Origin: Phellopilus nigrolimitatus
Taxonomy: Eukaryota; Basidiomycota; Agaricomycetes; Hymenochaetales; Hymenochaetaceae
DNA length: 52,238 bases
Assembly: GCA_021029095.1 (NCBI GenBank)
Contig: JAJOHG010000176.1
Coordinates: forward strand, 1-52,238
Direction: 5' to 3'
How positions within the stretch are numbered: position 1 is the first letter of the stretch; each line of letters opens with the position of its first letter. A program made the translations under genes and the position numbers. Of this stretch, positions 1 through 9,021 are shown one piece after another. Below the pieces are notes generated by a model. That model was given only the letters and a program-made list of their open reading frames with translations. It was not told the DNA's origin and did no database searches.

Positions 1-141
1 TCCTTTATTCTTGTCGAAAACAAAGGCATTTGTAAAGAGCTTAAGGGGTTGGAGGTCCCGCCAATTTGTGTCACCACCAGAAAGTACTTCAACGAGATTC
101 TTATCCAGTCCAGGCGGTGGTGGCCTCTTTGTTGTCATCAT
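1..141 (-). CDS. Probable NUDIX (8-oxo-dGTP diphosphatase-like) hydrolase, 5' end only
   Basis: The minus strand is open from a double ATG (139-141 and 136-138) to the window edge, giving 47 codons with no stop. The segment is proline-rich near the start, then reads GLDKNLVEVLSGG and later LFTNAFVFDKNKG. The last part resembles the first beta strand of MTH1-like NUDIX hydrolases, where a TNAFV-type strand precedes the KKRGFG and NUDIX box. The catalytic box itself would lie beyond the window, so the call is inferred from a short stretch. If correct, the product would be a small cytosolic enzyme that hydrolyses oxidised nucleoside triphosphates. Either methionine could be the start. No intron is visible in the part present. 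Confidence 0.45.
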   Translation of the reverse strand, partial: MMTTKRPPPPGLDKNLVEVLSGGDTNWRDLQPLKLFTNAFVFDKNKG

Positions 142-1239
142 GAGCGGATCCTGAAGGTACAAAATCGGACTGGTGAAAGTTGCAGAAGGAGAACCGCCGC
201 TTGCGATGATGATTCAAGAGAAGCAAACAAGCGACGCCAGATTCAGACACAGCCGAGTCACTCTTCCTCTCTGGAATGAACCTTTACTTATGATGCTCCG
301 TTCACCGCGCTCATACGCAGGCGAATGTGACTACCTAGTACATAGCTCAGCATACTCAGCTAGATTTCTTTAAATTGTTATCGTCCATAATTACAACAAA
401 GGAAACCAGACATGTCGCGTTTAAAGTTTATGAGTTGTTCGGCTCGTCAGAATCGCTTGAAAGCTCGTTTACCTGGGAGCTTCACAAGGGTCTCAAAAAA
501 GGTGTTTCTTCCCTACTTGAATATGACATACATGATGCTTAAACCAGACAGAATTGCGAGTTGCTCGCGGGAAATAACAGAAATATATAAAAAACATCCA
601 GGTTACTTACATAACTTTCCCAACAGAGTGAAACCAAATTATTCAATGGCAGACGGCACATCTGCGAAGGGATCGCAAAAGAGTTCTAAAAGGGACGCGT
701 GGAACAAGTCCGTAGGCAATTAAAAGTTAGAGCCGGAGAAAGCTCTATGTATATGGTGCAAAACGATGCTCCGGAGACTTTCAACATGCTTCAGAAGTCG
801 CGTTGAGTCCTTCTAGAGAGTCTTGCAAAATCTACCTCGGGGCCTGATCTGCAAGTTTCAGAAGTGCAACGCGACCTAGTGTCGAGAGTTCAGATAACGC
901 GACGACTCTATTCCTTAAGTGCTCTGCAGAACACCGGGAACGATCAGTCGCGCATACAAAATTTGCGAGGAAGTCGCCGCGGTTGAATGCGTAGCAAAAA
1001 GCTTCCGACTCGCTCGACGTGCGTGTTGAGTGGCGGAGATCGTTCGCCCTAGCCGATCGTGTAATAAGAACGCTCTCCGGCTTGTTGAACGTCTCATAAC
1101 GACTCATGCGTGTACAGAGAGTAAGTGATACAAGGTTTAAATGTCACGGACGGAGCGGCGTTCATAACCTCCGTACGTCGGCCCCGAGAATGCAGTGCTC
1201 CAGCTGGAGCTTAGAGTAGCCGTAGAATCGGACAAGACA
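142..1239. other. Intergenic, no supported gene
   Basis: About 1.1 kb upstream of the partial minus-strand gene and left of the transposon. Open frames are short, overlap on both strands and show no recognisable domain. An ATG frame of 103 codons at 412-723 (+) is lysine/serine-rich and not recognisable; I do not call it. Confidence 0.5.
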
Positions 1240-1241
1240 TA

Positions 1242-1261
1242 CCGTCATGGACCGGTCCTTG
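1242..1261 (+). repeat. Left terminal inverted repeat of the 956-bp element
   Basis: Twenty bases matching the reverse complement of 2174-2193 without mismatch. It is followed by a short internal direct repeat, TCCTTGCACCACC, at about 1256-1268 and 1274-1286. Confidence 0.85.
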
Positions 1262-1799
1262 CACCACCACCACTCCTTGCACCACCCCATTTAATTTGAC
1301 TCAACAACACTTTCCCTAGCTCAAATTAGTGAGCAAAAATATTCTTCTAGATCAAATACACTACTACAAAAAAACTCGGTGTAAAATGGTCTACATTTAA
1401 TGAAGTTATGGATGAAATAAGCGTGAGAAGGTACTACAACTGAGTGGTTCAAAATGTTTTTAGCCTTATGCACTCGTAAAACCCTCCTTTATGCTCAAAC
1501 AAAAAATGTACCTACTATTAGCACAATAGTTTGGATGTCCTTGCAAAATTTTAAGTCAGATGGATAAGTATACAGTTGTGTAGAAATTCAGGAAAGCCGT
1601 ATGTGGCGCTTTTTGCGGGTGTGACACTCTCGTCACGGCCTTTTATGTCACAGTCTTTCCGTCTCAATTGCTCCCTTCTGCCGCACAATTCATACTACTA
1701 GAATACACTGTGAAACACTCATTGATGATAGTAGATACTAGAATATTTGAAGTCATTCTATGCCAAAAAAACTACTAATACAGTTTCTAGGATATTCCA

Positions 1800-1963
1800 T
1801 ATGAAAAGATCCCTAACCCTCCCTGGTGGAACAAGCCTAAAAGGGGGACCTTGGAACCTCCTATTCCCAAGCCAAAGCTTCCAAATACATTGAGGATGTT
1901 TTGGAAGCAATTGATATTGAAAATGTCAGCGGGGATGAGAGCAGCGACTCAAATCCCGAGTGA
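1800..1963 (+). pseudogene. Frameshifted coding remnant inside the transposon
   Basis: One frame from 1800 reads YEKIPNPPWWNKPKRG and continues as EPPIPKPKLP. After a +1 shift near 1880 a second frame reads KYIEDVLEAIDIENVSGDE and ends at a TGA (1961-1963) after an acidic/serine-rich tail. The two blocks look like a real protein C-terminus broken by a single indel. They sit in the right-hand half of the element, where the end of a transposase gene would be. I do not recognise the family with certainty; a pogo/mariner-type transposase tail is the natural guess. An indel in a captured host gene fragment is the alternative. Confidence 0.45.
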
Positions 1964-2173
1964 AGACGAGCGTGGGAAAGTTGTGGTGCAAGGAGCGGTG
2001 ATGTGCCGTTTCGGAGCCAAACTGTATGCAATTCATAACTTATTTCTTCCTTGCTCTTTTCACTCAAAAATTTGTGCAGATAGGCCCGAGTAATATAGCT
2101 TTATAATGGTATTTTTTGTTTGAGAAAATTTGGAGAAAAGAATGTGTAAAAAGCGAAATCAAATGTGCTGGTT

Positions 2174-2193
2174 CAAGGACCGGTCCATGACGG
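2174..2193 (-). repeat. Right terminal inverted repeat of the 956-bp element
   Basis: Reverse complement of 1242-1261, followed directly by TA (2194-2195). Confidence 0.85.
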
Positions 2194-2195
2194 TA

Positions 2196-2683
2196 GTGGC
2201 ATGCGCGAGAATGCAGACGCGAGACACTGACTTGCGGCAGGGCTATGCTCGTAATCCGTGCGCGTCCAAGTCGAATGGACTGACTTGAAAACGCGAAGGT
2301 CGCAAATTGATTCCGATTCGCAGTTCCAAAATACTGAGAACAGAGAACCACAGGAGTACTTTCGTGCAGCACCATAAGTACCCGTACAAAGGGCGGGCAG
2401 TACTGGCATGTCGTAAATGATCGTGTAAGTTTTGAACGAATGACGGCCAACGCAGACAGGCAGCTAAAGCAAACAGACAGCCAATACAGAATAAGCCCAA
2501 ACTCCATCGAAGGTCGATAATCCTCAAAAGAAAAACCTCATCGATGCGGAAAACAGACCTCGTCAGTACTGGATGGCGAAGAAGAACAGCACACGCGGAC
2601 TCAGCGAGAGAGATGCGAATAATGGAATTAAATGCAAAATGATACAAAGCCCCCACGACCCAAGCGCATGCACCAAATCACAT
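2196..2683. other. Intergenic, downstream of the uL11 gene
   Basis: About 490 bp between the transposon and the 3' end of the minus-strand ribosomal protein gene. Minus-strand open frames here run past the uL11 stop codon and look like chance frames in its 3' flank. Nothing else is visible. Confidence 0.5.
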
Positions 2684-3295
2684 CTACTCGTCTGGCACCT
2701 CGATTTCCTCGCTGTCGATCGCTTCGATAACGTCATGAGGCGGTTTGCCGTCTATGGTGCAGCCGACGCTCTGGGCGGTGCCGAGAATCTCCTTCACAGT
2801 CCCCTTGAGCTCTTTCGCAAGCGACTTCGAGCGCATGGTACGAGCAATGTCGAAGATTTCGTCTAGCGGGATGTTGCCGGCGTGCTGGATGTTCTTCACC
2901 TTCTTGCGGTCGCGAGGGGGCTCCTTGAGAGCACGGATGACAAGGGAGGAGGCGGAGGGGACGACGGCGACTGTCGCCTGACGATTTTGGATCGTGAGTT
3001 GCACGGTGACCTTCAGGCCTTTCCAGGCGCCGGTCGCCTTCGCGATGTCTTCTCCGACCTTCTTCGGCGACTGCATATATGCATCATTCAGCATACGTAG
3101 AAAGCGTAGAGAACGTTGAAGCACGCACAAGACCAAGGGGACCGATTTTGGGTGCTAATGCTGAGGAGGCACCGACCTCACCACCCGTCGCACGGAGGTA
3201 GATGATTTTGATTTCATTCGGGTCCTACAGGTCCTTCAGTAAGCTACGGCGCATCGCCGGACAACATGGCGAGCACGTACGAGCTTGGGTGCCAT
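2684..3295 (-). CDS. RPL12: 60S ribosomal protein L12 (uL11)
   Basis: This is the cytosolic large-subunit protein of the L11 family. It binds the GTPase-associated centre of 25S rRNA and supports the stalk where elongation factors dock. Three exons: 3281-3295, 3129-3224 and 2684-3070, all joined in phase 0, giving 165 aa, the usual size for yeast L12. The first exon is only 15 nt (MAPKL). Exon 2 carries [20 protein letters not shown] and exon 3 starts at [14 protein letters not shown]. The segments [28 protein letters not shown] and [14 protein letters not shown] are strongly diagnostic. Introns are GT-AG (gtacgt, gtgcgt donors). The gene is divergent from the cyclin gene, with about 720 bp between the start codons. 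Start choice is firm because the MAPKLDPNE junction matches the family N-terminus. Confidence 0.95.
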
Positions 3296-4015
3296 TCTTG
3301 AAGGGGTCGGAGGGGTCGTGTAATGCGCAACGCGGCTATACACTACAAAACTATCTAACTCGAAAACGTGACAATGCATGACATAATATAAAACTGTACA
3401 GTTCAAACATTTGCCTTTTGCAGCGTTTTGACGCTAAGCGTCTACGACCTCTCCTATTGAGCGTGGATGAGGCAAGCCCTCCTCTCTTGAAAAATAATTA
3501 AATCGAATCTTCTTTTCACTATCTCCAACCGAGATTGTAAAATAGCAAACCTCCAAATTACATAACGTGCACAAGAGATTTCAATCACAGCGTAGGCACA
3601 ATTTCTTTTACATGTAGTCGGGTTTTTGTACAAAGACATCGAGAGTGAGCAAGCATTAGTAGCTACAGATAGGTGAATGCATCACTTCAAACCTGCTTCT
3701 AATATGCGATCGAAGCTTGTTGGATAGAAGAAATTATAGTTCGACTGCACGATTTCCCTGGGAAAAAAACTATGGCAAATACTATGGCAAATGTTCCGAA
3801 GAGGACGGCTGAGCAACTAACGCGAGAAGACAGTTTGAGCACTTAGAACACGCGTCCTAGACAGTAAACAAGCCAATCGCGTCGGGCGCGACTGGTACAC
3901 ACACGCTGCTTAGCAAATACCTTTCCACGCCCCTCCGCTCCTTCCTCTTTTGCCCGAGCTACTGTGTCCTTCCTTCCTCTGCCAGCCAGCACCACCTGCG
4001 ACCCTGCGATGGTGC
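3296..4015. promoter_or_regulatory. Divergent intergenic promoter region, uL11 and cyclin
   Basis: About 720 bp separate the two start codons, so both promoters must lie here. I see no clear TATA box at a decisive position. A C/T-rich stretch at about 3927-3985 lies just upstream of the cyclin start; pyrimidine-rich leaders are common before fungal start codons. Assignment rests on gene orientation. Confidence 0.5.
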
Positions 4016-5407
4016 ATGGAATCGCCTGGCAAGATCGAATTGCCCAGCGCATTCGAGCATGCAGACATCGACCATCTCGTTGTGCTCATAGCTGATATGC
4101 TGGATCGCCTGATGGAGCATAATGACAAGATTCCTCTTTCCCCGTGCGTCGTGACGGCATGCATGCTAAGTAGTACTCTAGTCTGACGGCCTGAGCAGGG
4201 AGTCGTTGACCCGTTTTCACTCGCGCTCGCCGCCTACTATATGCGTATTGGACTATTTACGACGTATTGTAAAGTATGCTAATATGGAGGTGAGTCGTGA
4301 TGGAGTATATTCCTCCCCCTGTCATATATCTAATTGCTTTTAACGCAGAGGACATGTCTCCTCATCACCTTGCACTATATCGACCAGATCTGCGCGCGGC
4401 TCCCGCATTTTACGCTCTCCTCCCTCACCTGCCACCGCTTCATTATCGCCGCTACCGTAGTCGCGAGCAAGGCCCTCTGCGATGCCTTCTGCACCAACGC
4501 CCACTACGCCAAGGTCGGCGGCATACGCGTCGGCGAGCTCAATATGCTGGAGAGGGAGCTCCTCGCAGCCATAGACTGGCGTCTCACGGTCCGTCCGCTT
4601 CATTCACTGTCCCTGCCAAACCACAAGACGCTCAGTACGCGCCAATGCAAATTTAAAATAAAATAAAACACTGTTAAGAGCACGCGCGAGGTGCTGGACG
4701 CATACTACGTCAACCTCGTCCGCACGCACAGCGCGGACGCGTACACGCTCGCCGCTCCGCCGCGCACGGAGAAGCCGACCTCCCCGGAGCTCCCTTCCGC
4801 GGACAGCGACATGGACAGCGCGTGCTCCGTGTCGCCGCAGCCGGGCGACGTTGCGATGGGCGACCGGGAGATCGACAGGCCCGGCCACAGGGCTGCGGCG
4901 AACGGCGGCGCACATGCGACGTTTGCGCAAGCCGGCATCACCGCGGCTGCGCTCCACCTGCCCGATGAAGCACACACGTTCGAGCCGTCTACTGTATTAA
5001 TCAGCCACGCGACGCTCTCGCCGAAGCGATCGACCGGGCCCACGCTCGAGCAGAACATGGCGTTCGCAGCGCTCCGGGCGCCGGCGCCGGCGCCAGCGTC
5101 CACGTTGGCAGAGCCGGCCGCGCCGTCCTGCACAGCTTTCCCCGCCCAAACCGGAAACCGCTCGAATTCCTCGTCGGCGTCGACCGCGGACAGCGTGCGC
5201 ACGCCGCCGGAGAGCTCGCCCGTGGGCGGTGTCGTGCATGCGGTGGCGGCGCCGCATCGCGAAAACGTGCAGAAGCGGACGGTGGAGCATGCGATTGGGG
5301 ACGCGGGTTCGGTCGTAGACGACGATGTAGATTATGGCTGCCCGCGCCCGCGTACGCGACCGCGGCTCGACTCCGTAGGCGCGGGCGGGGGCGGGGGCGG
5401 GGACTGA
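4016..5407 (+). CDS. PHO80-like cyclin (Pcl6/Pcl7/Pho80 family)
   Basis: Cyclins of this family partner Pho85-type kinases in phosphate and glycogen signalling. Four exons: 4016-4143, 4199-4289, 4349-4588 and 4679-5407, giving 395 aa. The cyclin fold is plain from about residue 20 to 170: ADIDHLVVLIADMLDRLM, then LTRFHSR, LDYLRRIVKYANME, LLITLHYIDQICARLP, CHRFIIAATVVASKALCDAF, and VGGIRVGELNMLEREL ending in AAIDWRLT. The rest is a long Ser/Pro/Ala-rich, probably disordered tail of about 230 aa ending in a Gly run. The start at 4016 is the in-frame ATG just before the conserved IELPSAF segment. Introns 1 and 2 are needed to restore PESLTRF and ANMERTC. Codon use is strongly G+C-biased in the last exon. 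The kinase partner is not in the window. Function is inferred from family; the specific orthologue is not settled. Confidence 0.85.
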
Positions 5408-6337
5408 ATTGAGCGGTCGTGTCTGGCTGTTGGTGGCGTTTTGCTGTGCGGGAGAATTCGTCTGATGTGCATTGATATCGACCCGCGTCTGGGACCGGTA
5501 CATCCACGCGAAACGGCTGCGCGAAATAGCTGTTTTCCGCCCAGCCGAGAAAAAGCCGCCTCGGAATAATACGACACTGCAACAGCAAAACTGCGACACC
5601 AGAGCGCTTGGATGTGCGGACTAGACCGCGACGGGAGAAGGTCAGCCAGAGTCCGTAGGAAGTGCCGCGGTCTCGTGTTGAGCATAACAAGTACTAACAT
5701 GAATTCCAAGCAGGCGCTGGCCCTCGCACAGACACGGCGGTCTCGCACTAGATGAATAGGGAAAAGAGCAAAAAACGGGCGCGGGCTCGGACAGCGATAG
5801 AGCTTTCAGAGTCCACATTATTTTAGCATTTACCCTCCCTCCTCTCCGACCCGGCAAGATGCTCCGGCAGCAAGGAAAACACGGAAAGAACACTTGCTGA
5901 TTTATTCAGGACGAAAAAAAAGGGAACGGTCATGCATCTTTTACTTTTATTTTTATAACGACAGGACTGAGAGCGACCTGGACATACGTGTCTCCTTTGC
6001 ACACCCGCGGTTCCTTTACGCACTGCGCATTTCTTCGCTCGATCACTGCAAAACAATACGCAGCATAAAAAGCGCCCAAACGGCATTGCTTGCAACTCTC
6101 TTTCGTCCGCGTATCTGTATTTCTACCTTTCTGCCCCACAAGAATAACACAAAAATAAAAATAAAAATAGAAATAAAAATAAAAATAGAACATTCCCAAC
6201 ATGCAAAACTACCGCTGCCATAAGAATCTAAAATATGGGATTCGTTTGGAAGCCAGAATAAAACGAGGCACTCGGAATTGTAGGTGCCGGTGCATATATG
6301 CATATACGTATGCAGCAGACAAACAAACCTTCCCGTA
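5408..6337. other. Intergenic between cyclin and the second transposon
   Basis: About 930 bp with no supported gene. It contains a low-complexity AAAAT/AAATA tract at about 6150-6189. Confidence 0.6.
6150..6189. repeat. AAAATA-type simple repeat
   Basis: Near-perfect tandem of AAAATA/AAAAT units, with occasional G substitutions (AAAATAG). Confidence 0.8.
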
Positions 6338-7056
6338 TACAGTCAAACTTCCCATACTGCATAGGGTTCGGTGGAAGGGTCGGGCTATGCATTTTCAGAG
6401 GTTATGCAGTAAGAGAAACCCACAAACTAGTACGTAATTAAAACATTGGTTAAAAGTGAAAAGTGTAGTAAGATAGCAGAAGGCATAACAACGAAAAGTG
6501 AATATAAATTGATTTTAAGGATTTCCTATGCCAAAAAGAATAGGCTGATACCTGGCTGCTTCAAATTGGCCACCTGATCCATCTGTCGCTTCCATCTGAG
6601 CTTGTGAAGACAGCTGCGAGCCTGTTAAATCTCGGGCTTGCAATAGTACACACCGAGCCTCGAGGTCTGTTATAGCTTGGCATGCAATAGGTGGCGACAT
6701 TACCAGCAGCTCATCAACTAGCCCATCAACCATGCTGATACGGGCCTGCTCTATGATTTTTGGTCGGTCCATTACTCCATAATGTTCTCTGTGTCAATGT
6801 GCAAAATGTTGTTGACAGAGACGGAGACGGTTTGAGACCATACAGGAGTAAAACACAAAGCAAATCACAAGTGAAATGACCTCGCATACTGCATATCGTA
6901 AGTAAATTTTCCCATTTGCATATGCAATATGCATTATTATTTTTATGCATTATCTTATAGGTATTTTCTAACTACCAACTTGGTGGAGCCTTTGGTCTAT
7001 GCATTTCGGGAGGTTATGCATTATGAGAAGGATTCATTATGGGAAGTTTGACTGTA
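6338..7056. mobile_element. Second non-autonomous TIR DNA transposon with TA target duplication (719 bp)
   Basis: Ends are perfect 17-bp inverted repeats: CAGTCAAACTTCCCATA at 6340-6356 and its complement at 7038-7054. Both are flanked by TA (6338-6339 and 7055-7056). Inside each end lies a subterminal 23-bp block in direct orientation, TATGCATTTTCAGAGGTTATGCA at 6386-6408 and a related block at 6998-7020 (TATGCATTTCGGGAGG then TTATGCA). Further TATGCAT motifs occur at 6918-6950. Short length, TA duplication, TIRs and subterminal repeats are the hallmarks of a MITE of the Tc1/mariner/pogo group. Its ends are unrelated to those of the element at 1240-2195, so two families are present within 6 kb. 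Confidence 0.8.
6515..6772 (-). other. Open frame of 85 codons inside the second transposon
   Basis: The frame begins MDRPKIIEQARISMVDGLVD and includes ITDLEARCVLLQARDLTGSQ. It is rich in Leu, Glu, Gln and Ala and looks helical. It is not a recognisable transposase segment and has no DDE motif. It may be a remnant of cargo or of an N-terminal transposase region, or chance. No start or promoter evidence supports expression. Confidence 0.25.
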
Positions 7057-7086
7057 TTGTATTCTTTGTGAGATACGTACGTACGT

Positions 7087-7121
<35 letters not shown>

Positions 7122-9021
7122 ATTATGTGTCTCGAGCGCGTGCGCCGGGTCAGGGCGGGGCGCGTCGTCGTCGTCGTTCGTCGTCGGCGGCGGCGGCGGC
7201 GGCGGCGTTTTGGGATTGGGGTTGGGGGGTTGTCTGCCCCGCGCGCCCGGGAGAAGGCGAGTGTGTTGGTCTGTGGGAGACGTACGTGCGTGTACATGTA
7301 CATGTACGTCGGTTGGGAGGAATGCGCAGGCGTCGGGTATGGTTGTTGTTTGCGAAGATGGAAGTAAGCGGTGCACTGTGCATATGTGTACATATGCGTG
7401 TATGCGTGTGCCTGCCGAGAGCAGATGGACGTTGACTCGAAGTGTGCGTGCGTTGCGTTGCGTTGCGTGGGCAGGACGTCCGACGTTGGAAATCAGATCG
7501 ATATCGAAACCCGAGATCGAATTGCACACGGTCCCCCGGCCGCGGGACGGACATACGTATTCTGATTTTTGGGATGTTCGCGGGACGGGTTGCTGGGGAT
7601 TTGTCGTGTCGCCGCGTCGCGTCGTCGTGTCGTGTCGTCGCGTCGTGTCGGGACGGGCCGTGCGTTCGACGATTTGCACTCTGAGAGCTGTTTGTAACGA
7701 ACGGAACGGATCCCTGCGAGAAGGAGGTGCTCTGTACGAGGGAAATACATAGTCGACGATTTGATGTGCGCGCGCGTCCACGTCCCACGCCCGCGTGCTA
7801 CGGAGTGCGGCATCGGACGGAGAGGCACTCGCCGACGGCCCGTTAGCGACGCTTGCATACGCGTGCGCGCGCGTGTGTGCGACCGCGCGCTGTGCTGTGC
7901 TGCATTTTCGGGTGCCGAGCGGTTAGCCGAGGAGCAGAGCACGTGCAGCCCATTTTGCGCGGGGAGCACGACATGCCCCATGCGGGGATGCGTGGCGCAG
8001 CGCGTGGATCGAAGGGTCGAGTCGGCGCGGACATACGGTCCATAATTACGGTCCATACGTGTCCATTTAGTTCATTTTGGTACATACTTAAGTACAGTTT
8101 ATCGGGTATTTATTCATTCATTTTTGATTCATTTTGAAGGAGAGGCAGCGCGATTAGATAAGCGATGTGTTTTTTTTTTTTTTTTTTGATCAGATGATGG
8201 GAGGGTGGGCGGATTGGATTGTGTGAAGCGAGGGGTCGGGTCGCGCTAGAACTGGGCGGGAAACGCGCGAGAACTTGGGAGGGGGGCACGTGCGTGCGTG
8301 AGTGTGGATGGATGGAAGGGGGGAGAAGAGAAGGGAAGGGAAGAGAGGTGCGCAGCAGACAAGGAGGACGAGGACGATCGCGCGTACACAAGGAGAAGAG
8401 ACAAAGGCGGTGTGGTTCCGACTCCCAATCAGGCAGTCCCGTCCACGCGGTAACGCGGTAGCGCGTGGCGGGGGAATCCCATCTCTGTGCCCGCTCTTTC
8501 AGAGACTATGAATTTGACACAGAGAGGGAGAGAGGACACGAGGCGTGCAGAGGCGTGCAGATACATAAACTGTGTGAAATAGATGGGGACAGAGGAGAGA
8601 GAAAGAAATAAGCGAGGAAACGAGGAGGGAATGGGCGGTTGGCTGACGTGAGAAGAGTGTTATTCGAGCACATGGACGCTGGTCGAGATAGGCCGCCGAT
8701 TTCCGTCGACGTCCTCCTCCTCCTCCCACCATCTCCCTCCCTCTTTCCCCTTCCACCTCTGGCAGTCTGGCATCGCAACCAGCCGCATCCCGCTGCTGCA
8801 TAGCTGCACGCCGCTGTCCGCCTCGCCCCGCCTCCTCCCCCGTCGTCCGCCTCTCCTTCTCCCGTCTCATTTTCCCATCCGATTCTGGCTTTTGCTCCTG
8901 CTACTGTGTAGTCGTGTCGAGTCGTCGAGTCGAGTCGAGTCGTCGGTCGTTGGTCGTCGGTCGTCGTTGGCCCCGCCGCCCAGCCCTCCCCGCTGTCGCC
9001 CAGGACGTCCCTCTCTCTTAA
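7057..9021. other. Long G+C-rich 5' flank of the kinase gene, with simple repeats
   Basis: Nearly 2 kb without a supported gene. Composition switches abruptly from A+T-rich to G+C-rich just after the transposon. Low-complexity tracts include (GT)n near 7089-7118, TCG/GGC triplets near 7162-7208, GTCGT-type repeats near 7609-7660 and 8911-8970, and an 18-T run at 8170-8187. A purine-rich run (GGGGAGAAGAGAAGGGAAGG-like) lies near 8314-8400. Many frames are open on both strands because stop codons are rare in such sequence; none is convincing. Confidence 0.6.
7089..7118. repeat. (GT)n microsatellite
   Basis: About 15 uninterrupted GT units, directly preceded by three ACGT units. Confidence 0.9.

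Larger units (their letters stand above)
1240..2195. mobile_element. Non-autonomous TIR DNA transposon with TA target duplication (956 bp)
   Basis: The two ends are perfect 20-bp inverted repeats: CCGTCATGGACCGGTCCTTG at 1242-1261 and its complement at 2174-2193. Identity extends with one mismatch to 24 bp (1241-1264 against 2171-2194). Each end is flanked by TA (1240-1241 and 2194-2195), the target duplication expected of Tc1/mariner/pogo-type elements. The interior is A+T-rich and holds only a broken coding remnant (1800-1963), so the copy cannot supply its own transposase. The terminal repeat contains a perfect 10-bp palindrome, GGACCGGTCC. Element boundaries are seen directly; superfamily placement is inferred from the TA duplication and the absence of a hAT-like 8-bp duplication. 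Confidence 0.8.

Noticed and set aside
2064..2656. Minus-strand frames of 137-147 codons with hydrophobic stretches next to RPL12
   Set aside because: They lie in the 3' flank of RPL12, overlap each other in different frames and one crosses the transposon end.
7014..8056. Overlapping frames of 187-255 codons on both strands upstream of the kinase
   Set aside because: They read through microsatellites and triplet repeats (Thr/His and Arg/Pro runs) and share no family features.
7079..8470. Possible telomeric or CRISPR-like repeat array
   Set aside because: Repeats are simple microsatellites and degenerate GTCGT runs, with no spaced identical units and no TTAGGG tracts; CRISPR is not expected in a fungal nuclear genome.
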